From Acidobacteria bacterium AH-259-L09 (GTDB taxonomy: Bacteria; Acidobacteriota; UBA6911; RPQK01): a stretch of 5,989 nucleotides of DNA. The notes below the pieces were generated by a model that saw only the letters and a program-made list of their open reading frames with translations, was not told the origin of the DNA and made no database searches. This document shows positions 5,756-5,989 of the stretch, piece after piece (position 1 is the stretch's first letter; each line of letters opens with the position of its first letter). The stretch lies in assembly GCA_027717875.1 (NCBI GenBank), contig JALLOL010000161.1, positions 1 through 5,989 of the forward strand. Reading direction: 5' to 3'. The position numbers and the translations under genes were made by a program.

Positions 5756-5989
5756 TGATTCTCCTATTTTGAGTTTCCGGCCATGGATTCCAACTCCTGG
5801 CTGCAAACAAGGTGGGGATTTTCTATATGCCTTTGCTAATCTGGCCTTAGGACAGATAACTCTGGCCCACTGGGCTCAGTAGGCCCCGATCATGTCCTGT
5901 CGATGGCACCACAATTTGTGGATTCGCTTCAAATTCCAGGCCATACTGACAAGATTCCATTCCCCGTCAACCGCTTCGATCCCTCTGAG
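5741..5989 (-). mobile_element. Right-edge insertion sequence, one end only
   Basis: The window ends inside an insertion sequence whose transposase tail is at 5876-5989. The left boundary is not proven. The best guess is just after the TAG within the CTGCTAGCAG palindrome, where CAGTCTGTCGGACTT could be the terminal repeat, leaving about 130 bases between it and the transposase stop. The matching other end lies outside the window. Bases 5730-5875 hold no gene I can support. Confidence 0.4.
5876..5989 (-). CDS. DDE transposase, C-terminal fragment (IS1182-like)
   Basis: The frame enters from the right edge and ends at TGA (5878-5876), giving the last 37 residues. RGIEAVDGEWNLVSMAWNLK resembles the end of IS1182- and IS4/IS5-type DDE transposases, where an 'R-G-x-x-x-V-x-x-E-W-x-L-x-x-x-A-x-N-L' helix carries the last acidic catalytic residue and is followed by a short basic tail (KRIHKL). 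Most of the gene, including the start and the first two acidic residues, is outside the window, so whether it is intact cannot be said. It is oriented tail to tail with the flavoprotein gene. Confidence 0.72.
   Translation of the reverse strand, partial: LRGIEAVDGEWNLVSMAWNLKRIHKLWCHRQDMIGAY

Noticed and set aside
5817..5875. TGGCC/GGCCA repeats near 5841-5868 as the insertion sequence end
   Set aside because: Only five bases match and GGCC is itself a palindrome, so this is expected by chance.
1..5989. CRISPR array, tRNA or rRNA genes
   Set aside because: No regularly spaced repeats, no cloverleaf-like segment and no conserved rRNA stretch were seen on either strand.

Overview
The window looks like bacterial chromosomal DNA, most likely from an acidobacterium or a close relative. 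The main pointer is the left-hand gene. It encodes a large membrane-anchored Ser/Thr kinase with a TolB/WD40-like outer domain, and its N-terminus ([20 protein letters not shown]) is the form found in the very large kinase families of Acidobacteriota. This assignment rests on recognising the family, not on a search. The outer genes (kinase, flavoprotein) are visibly GC-rich, while the centre (about 3100-4370) is richer in A and T.

Layout from left to right. The kinase gene is on the minus strand. It starts at a TTG at 1896 behind a strong GGAGGT and runs off the left edge still open (632 codons present). Upstream of it, also on minus, is a Tat-exported DUF3500-like protein (2060-3040) with a good sigma70-type promoter. 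Divergent from that is a small plus-strand protein that is essentially only a sigma-70 region 4 helix-turn-helix (about 3226-3495). A gap of about 310 bases follows, holding two short inverted repeats and one doubtful 48-residue membrane-protein frame. Next is a minus-strand cysteine-rich protein with two YHS/TRASH-like metal-binding units (3809-4168), divergent from a plus-strand pyridine nucleotide-disulfide oxidoreductase (4377-5729). The right end is the last 37 codons of a DDE transposase (5876-5989, minus) entering from outside the window.

How the genes may work together. The two divergent pairs are the natural units. The YHS-like protein and the disulfide oxidoreductase share a promoter region carrying an 8-bp direct repeat, which would suit a thiol/metal or redox stress module. 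The Tat protein and the region-4-only sigma protein share a promoter region carrying a perfect 8-bp inverted repeat, one arm of which overlaps the Tat gene's -35 box. The kinase appears to be its own unit, with a tandem 11-bp repeat just upstream of a TTGACA box. These links are inferred from position and sequence only. I see no tRNA, rRNA, CRISPR array or phage gene. The least explained items are the region-4-only protein, the divergent Tat protein and the tandem YHS-like protein paired with the flavoprotein.
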